Assembly (NCBI RefSeq): GCF_000310245.1
Contig: NC_020505.1
Span: 2,294,862 to 2,358,861 of the forward strand
From: Candidatus Sulfuricurvum sp. RIFRC-1
GTDB taxonomy: Bacteria > Campylobacterota > Campylobacteria > Campylobacterales > Sulfurimonadaceae
Length of the DNA stretch: 64,000 bases
Direction: 5' to 3'
Both the position numbers and the translations under genes were made by a program. The notes under the pieces are model-generated. The model was not told the origin of the DNA and made no database searches. It worked only from the letters and a program-made list of their open reading frames with translations. This document shows, in pieces, positions 61,074-64,000 of this stretch; position 1 is the first letter of the stretch, and each line of letters starts with the position of its first letter.

Positions 61074-62798
61074 CTATGCACAATTACTAATATATCGCTG
61101 TCGTTTCACCTCTTTAATTTTCCGAATATCCACCAAAATATACCCGTCAATACAGTTGTTAAAATCGCTATCAATCCCGAAATCCATAAACTGCACTCCA
61201 CCCTCTTCGCATAATTCACTGTACTGTTTATAGAGGGTAGGAACCGATACGTCCAATGCTTTTAGATAGTCTTTTAAAACTCTAAAGTCCTCAGTATAGT
61301 TCTCGCCGCTAAACAATGCTTTAAACTCATTCTGGACGTATTCTGAGAGTTTATAGGGCGACTTTGCTCTAACCATAGTGTGGTCACTACCGAAATAAAG
61401 GGTATAAAAATAGACCAAAGCTTCTTGAGCATGTTTTGGAAAACTTCCCGAAATACTTACCGGCCCCATCATATATTTGACCTGAGGATTATGGCTGAGA
61501 TATGCCCCAATCCCTTGCCATAGATAATCGAGTGCACGACTTCCCCAGTATTTTGGCTGAACAAAACTCCGCCCAAGCTCAATGGCATCTTCCAAAACTG
61601 CATCAAACTGTTCATTCATATCACACAAATCAGACATATAAAGACCCTCTTTGCCTAACCACGAAAGAATCCACTCACACTCACCGATACGATACGCTCC
61701 AGCGATCTCTAACGCCTCATCATCCCACAACACTAGATGATGATAATAGCGATCATACTCGTCGATGTCACGGGCATGACCACTCCCTTCTCCTACTTTG
61801 CGAAAAGAGTATTCACGTAAGCGTCCTATTTCGTTGATGATATTGGGGGCATTCTCATGTTCGATCAAATAGATCTCTTTGTTATCACTTGTCATCCCTA
61901 GCAGTTCACCTTTTCTGAGTTCGCTTCGAAGCTCCTGACGCGATACAGGATGAGCGATAGAACACTCCGTTGGATAGATACCGTGCTTTCCTTTAGCGAT
62001 ACGGAGAAGATGTTTACGAAATAATTTTGCATGACGTTTTTCACTGATGTTAAAATCGCTCAGTGCTTTTTCACTCACCATCTCTCCAATCGTAAAATCA
62101 AATACGTGATTTCGTGCCGCAAATATTTCATGACTGAGAAGCAACCCCCCCAACGGTTTATAGATCCATGAAGCAGCGTAAAACAACAGACTATTTTTTC
62201 CTTTAATATGGATCGGAAGAATCGGAGCAGCATTTCGTTTGGCAAACTTTAAAAAGCCCCCTTTCCATGAACCCTCTTTTATCCCAAATAATCCCGCACG
62301 AGAAACTTCACCGGAAGGGAAAAAGATGACCGCTTCTTCAGCTTGGAGCGCATTATCAATTTGCCGAAGAGCATGTCGTGAGAGTTTGTCATTGAAGTTA
62401 TCCACACCAATCATATATTCTTTGAGCTGGGTAATCTCACCAAGCATGCGGTTGGCTACAATTTTCACTTTTTTGTCTTGACGCACCGAACAGACCATCT
62501 GTATCAAACACAATGCGTCTAATGCTCCCAAAGGATGATTCGCAACAATAATCACTTTACCCATCGTAGGAATATTTTCGATTTGGCGATGAATCGTTTT
62601 ATACGATACGTTTAAATATTCAAGGACCGCATCGATAAATACCAATCCGCTTTTCTCTTGATGAATTTCCATAAAGCGATTAATCGATTTTTCATGAAGA
62701 AGTAACCGTGTCATTCCTACTATCATTTTATTAATAATTGCAGGGTATCGAAATACTTTTGGGTATTCTTTTCGTAAAATAAATTCTGTACTAACCAT
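61074..62798 (-). CDS. OlsF-like bifunctional acyltransferase (predicted ornithine-lipid synthesis)
   Basis: Starting at ATG 62798 behind AAAGG, the 574-residue protein has an N-terminal lysophospholipid-acyltransferase-like domain with NHPLGALD (H88, D94) and FPSGEVSR (160-167). The C-terminal half is GNAT-like and resembles N-acyltransferase OlsB (VGEGSGHARDIDEYDRYYHH, then SDLCDMNEQFD). This order is that of OlsF, which makes ornithine lipids from ornithine by N- then O-acylation. The call is based on recalled domain order; the hydrolase-like 'hemolysin' name is sometimes used for such proteins. Confidence 0.7.
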   Translation of the reverse strand: MVSTEFILRKEYPKVFRYPAIINKMIVGMTRLLLHEKSINRFMEIHQEKSGLVFIDAVLEYLNVSYKTIHRQIENIPTMGKVIIVANHPLGALDALCLIQMVCSVRQDKKVKIVANRMLGEITQLKEYMIGVDNFNDKLSRHALRQIDNALQAEEAVIFFPSGEVSRAGLFGIKEGSWKGGFLKFAKRNAAPILPIHIKGKNSLLFYAASWIYKPLGGLLLSHEIFAARNHVFDFTIGEMVSEKALSDFNISEKRHAKLFRKHLLRIAKGKHGIYPTECSIAHPVSRQELRSELRKGELLGMTSDNKEIYLIEHENAPNIINEIGRLREYSFRKVGEGSGHARDIDEYDRYYHHLVLWDDEALEIAGAYRIGECEWILSWLGKEGLYMSDLCDMNEQFDAVLEDAIELGRSFVQPKYWGSRALDYLWQGIGAYLSHNPQVKYMMGPVSISGSFPKHAQEALVYFYTLYFGSDHTMVRAKSPYKLSEYVQNEFKALFSGENYTEDFRVLKDYLKALDVSVPTLYKQYSELCEEGGVQFMDFGIDSDFNNCIDGYILVDIRKIKEVKRQRYISNCA

Positions 62799-63392
62799 CT
62801 TATGCACCTTTAATTAAGGAATACACTTATTCGTGTTTCTTATTTTTGAAACATTAAGGGATATCTGTTTCAATGTGATTACATTAGAGTTACAGTGCAA
62901 TTACAACGCTTTGAATGAAAAAAATTATCAATTGATGTGAATAACTTTTTATAACAATGTTTTTATTCATTTTTGATACAGACAAAATTGTAATAGGCCC
63001 CTAAAATAGGGGGTTTAAGGTGGGTTGAAGAAATATGATTTCAGGGTATATTTAGATAAAAAATTTCTGAAATTATGAAGATTTTTAACACTTTTTTTGT
63101 AAAAATGGCTATGACTTATTCACAACACGCTCACAGTGTGAATATTACACATTTTTGAAAAATTTTGATTTTTTTTTTCGGATTCAGAAATTTTTTAGGG
63201 GGGTAACAGAGATAAACGCTTAAGCCTTTCATCAATCTGAAATTATTAAGGATCTCTAAGACTCTTTGGATACACTTCTGACTTAGCGACCCTCCTGGTG
63301 TGTTGGTCGCTATGTTATTCATTTTATTACGCCAAAGGAGCAAAGCCCCTTTGACTACGTTAACACTAAGTTTTCCTCAGCAGAAAGCTCAT
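62799..63392. other. AT-rich intergenic region left of ruvC
   Basis: About 594 bases without a supported gene. It contains a DnaA-box-like TTATTCACA (63116-63124), a 14-base inverted repeat (AAAAAATTTCTGAA at 63058-63071 with its complement at 63183-63196), a hairpin with 8-base arms TAGCGACC/GGTCGCTA around 63284-63312, and a diverged repeat B copy (63331-63390). The T- and A-rich tracts would melt easily. Confidence 0.6.
63331..63390 (-). repeat. Dispersed hairpin repeat, family B copy 3 (diverged)
   Basis: On the minus strand it reads GAGCTTTCTGCTGAGGAAAA, then TTAGTGTTAACGTAG and GGGGCTTTGCTCC; the same order of blocks as copies 1 and 2 with many changes. It lies just downstream of the ruvC stop codon. 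Confidence 0.6.
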
Positions 63393-63893
63393 TCATTTTT
63401 TTGTTTTACTTTTTTGATTCATTTCTAATTTAACCCTTTGCGCATGGGTAATTGCTACCGCCATTGCATCGGTAATATCCAGAGGCTTAATCTCTTTCGT
63501 TATCCCCAATATCTGTTTTACCATAAATGCTACCTGCTCTTTGGCAGCTTTGGCTTTTCCCGTCAACGCTTTTTTGACTTGTAACGGTGTATATTCTGCA
63601 AACATTCCATGCTCTTGTAAAAGTTTGAGGGTAATCGCTCCGCGAAATTGTGCCAGCTTCAAAACCGTTTTAGGGTTATGGGCATAAAAGATATCTTCCA
63701 TTGCTACTTCATTGATTGTATGAGCTTTGAATAATTGTTCTATCGCTTCGGCAACTTGGGGAATTTGATATTGAAGTTCTTCGGCTTTTATTTTAATCAA
63801 ACCCGCTTCGATAAGACGTAATTTTTGTCCCTCTATCGCGACGATAGCATATCCACAGTTTCTCGTACCCGGATCTATCCCTAAAATATTCAT
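63393..63893 (-). CDS. ruvC: Holliday-junction resolvase RuvC
   Basis: The 166-residue resolvase begins [19 protein letters not shown], with the first catalytic Asp, then MEDIFYAHN (Glu) and [13 protein letters not shown] (Asp pair). It resolves recombination junctions with RuvA and RuvB. In several Campylobacterota ruvC is divergently placed next to dnaA with the origin between; the DnaA boxes right after its start fit that. Confidence 0.95.
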   Translation of the reverse strand: MNILGIDPGTRNCGYAIVAIEGQKLRLIEAGLIKIKAEELQYQIPQVAEAIEQLFKAHTINEVAMEDIFYAHNPKTVLKLAQFRGAITLKLLQEHGMFAEYTPLQVKKALTGKAKAAKEQVAFMVKQILGITKEIKPLDITDAMAVAITHAQRVKLEMNQKSKTKK

Positions 63894-64000
63894 AATTATT
63901 CCTATTCACAGGGTGAATGAATTTTATTCACCTCTTCTTTGAGGCTAATTATAGGCAAATATCGCTATTATTCACATCACTATTCACAGGGGTTGAGAAA
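63894..64000. other. Chromosomal replication origin (oriC), left part with a cluster of DnaA boxes
   Basis: In 107 bases upstream of ruvC are five DnaA-box-like sequences: CTATTCACA (63902-63910), TCATTCACC on the minus strand (63912-63920), TTATTCACC (63924-63932), TTATTCACA (63968-63976) and CTATTCACA (63980-63988). All share the TTCAC core of Campylobacterota DnaA boxes. The segment from 63933 to 63967 is AT-rich. dnaA is expected beyond the right edge in the divergent orientation. Confidence 0.85.

Noticed and set aside
63284..63312. The TAGCGACC hairpin as a small RNA such as the signal-recognition RNA
   Set aside because: No conserved SRP, tmRNA or 6S motif was found; only a short stem is visible.
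63131..63343. Minus-strand open frame of 70 codons between the acyltransferase and ruvC
   Set aside because: It crosses the 8-base hairpin and AT-rich tracts, is Lys/Ile-rich without motifs, and has no clear ribosome-binding site.

Overview
The window looks like chromosome from a chemolithotrophic member of the Campylobacterota. A Sulfuricurvum/Sulfurimonas-type organism fits best; the moderate GC content favours Sulfuricurvum, but that is an inference made by eye. Support comes from the rRNA operon, the NifS/NifU pair with the full-length three-domain NifU, the tig-clpP-def order, stand-alone ThiD2-like protein, and a ruvC-side replication origin with TTATTCAC-type DnaA boxes. No prophage, insertion sequence or CRISPR array was seen.

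Layout. 1-5437 (minus): an operon for an exported, twin-arginine, NarG/DdhA-type molybdoenzyme (alpha, beta, start of a gamma subunit) led by a two-domain rhodanese. 5742-7748 (plus): a leucine-rich-variant repeat protein, a small unknown protein and an Mrp-type ATPase. 7820-11057 (minus): a lipoprotein, a DUF302-type protein and a FadL-type outer-membrane channel. 11495-17042 (minus): a complete rRNA operon (16S, tRNA-Ile, tRNA-Ala, 23S, 5S) with processing stems and a consensus promoter. 17229-19562 (plus): a Bax-inhibitor membrane protein, a ThiD2-like protein and a flavoprotein. 19585-23363 (minus): an unknown small protein, bioC, znuB-znuC-znuA and a 31-residue membrane peptide. 23484-35666: housekeeping genes, mostly plus (secG, frr, pyrE, pyrG, recJ, a LapB-like protein, rnhA, rnc, aroC, a PIN-PhoH ATPase), with one minus-strand cation/proton antiporter. 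35748-39976 (minus): nifU, nifS, fliI, folE. 40129-45836 (plus): tig, clpP, a degenerate GGDEF protein, def, a ComM-type ATPase and an SGNH hydrolase. 45844-50324 (minus): a YeiH-type exporter and a DUF748/AsmA-like giant. 50511-54745 (plus): nrdB, a nitrilase-family amidase, pcm, an m5C methyltransferase and a small phosphatase. 54785-58993 (minus): an unknown protein, nrdA and purB. 59164-61004 (plus): two tandem RluA-type pseudouridine synthases. 61074-63893 (minus): an OlsF-like acyltransferase and ruvC. 63894-64000: the left part of oriC.

The strongest biological signals lie at the right end. Five DnaA-box-like sequences follow ruvC, and about 3-4 kb to the left each of the two tandem rluA-type genes carries a near-perfect 16-base parS (ParB-binding) site inside its coding sequence at the homologous position. 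Together they suggest that the window ends inside the chromosomal origin, with dnaA just beyond, and that the parS centromere is built into the duplicated genes. Three families of dispersed hairpin repeats (four, three and one copies) sit in gene junctions. A TTGTGATA motif recurs in the intergenic regions of the first 12 kb, and a GACT-N5-AGTC palindrome lies just ahead of nifS. Not every member of the window can be given a substrate: the molybdoenzyme and the DUF302/FadL group are unassigned.
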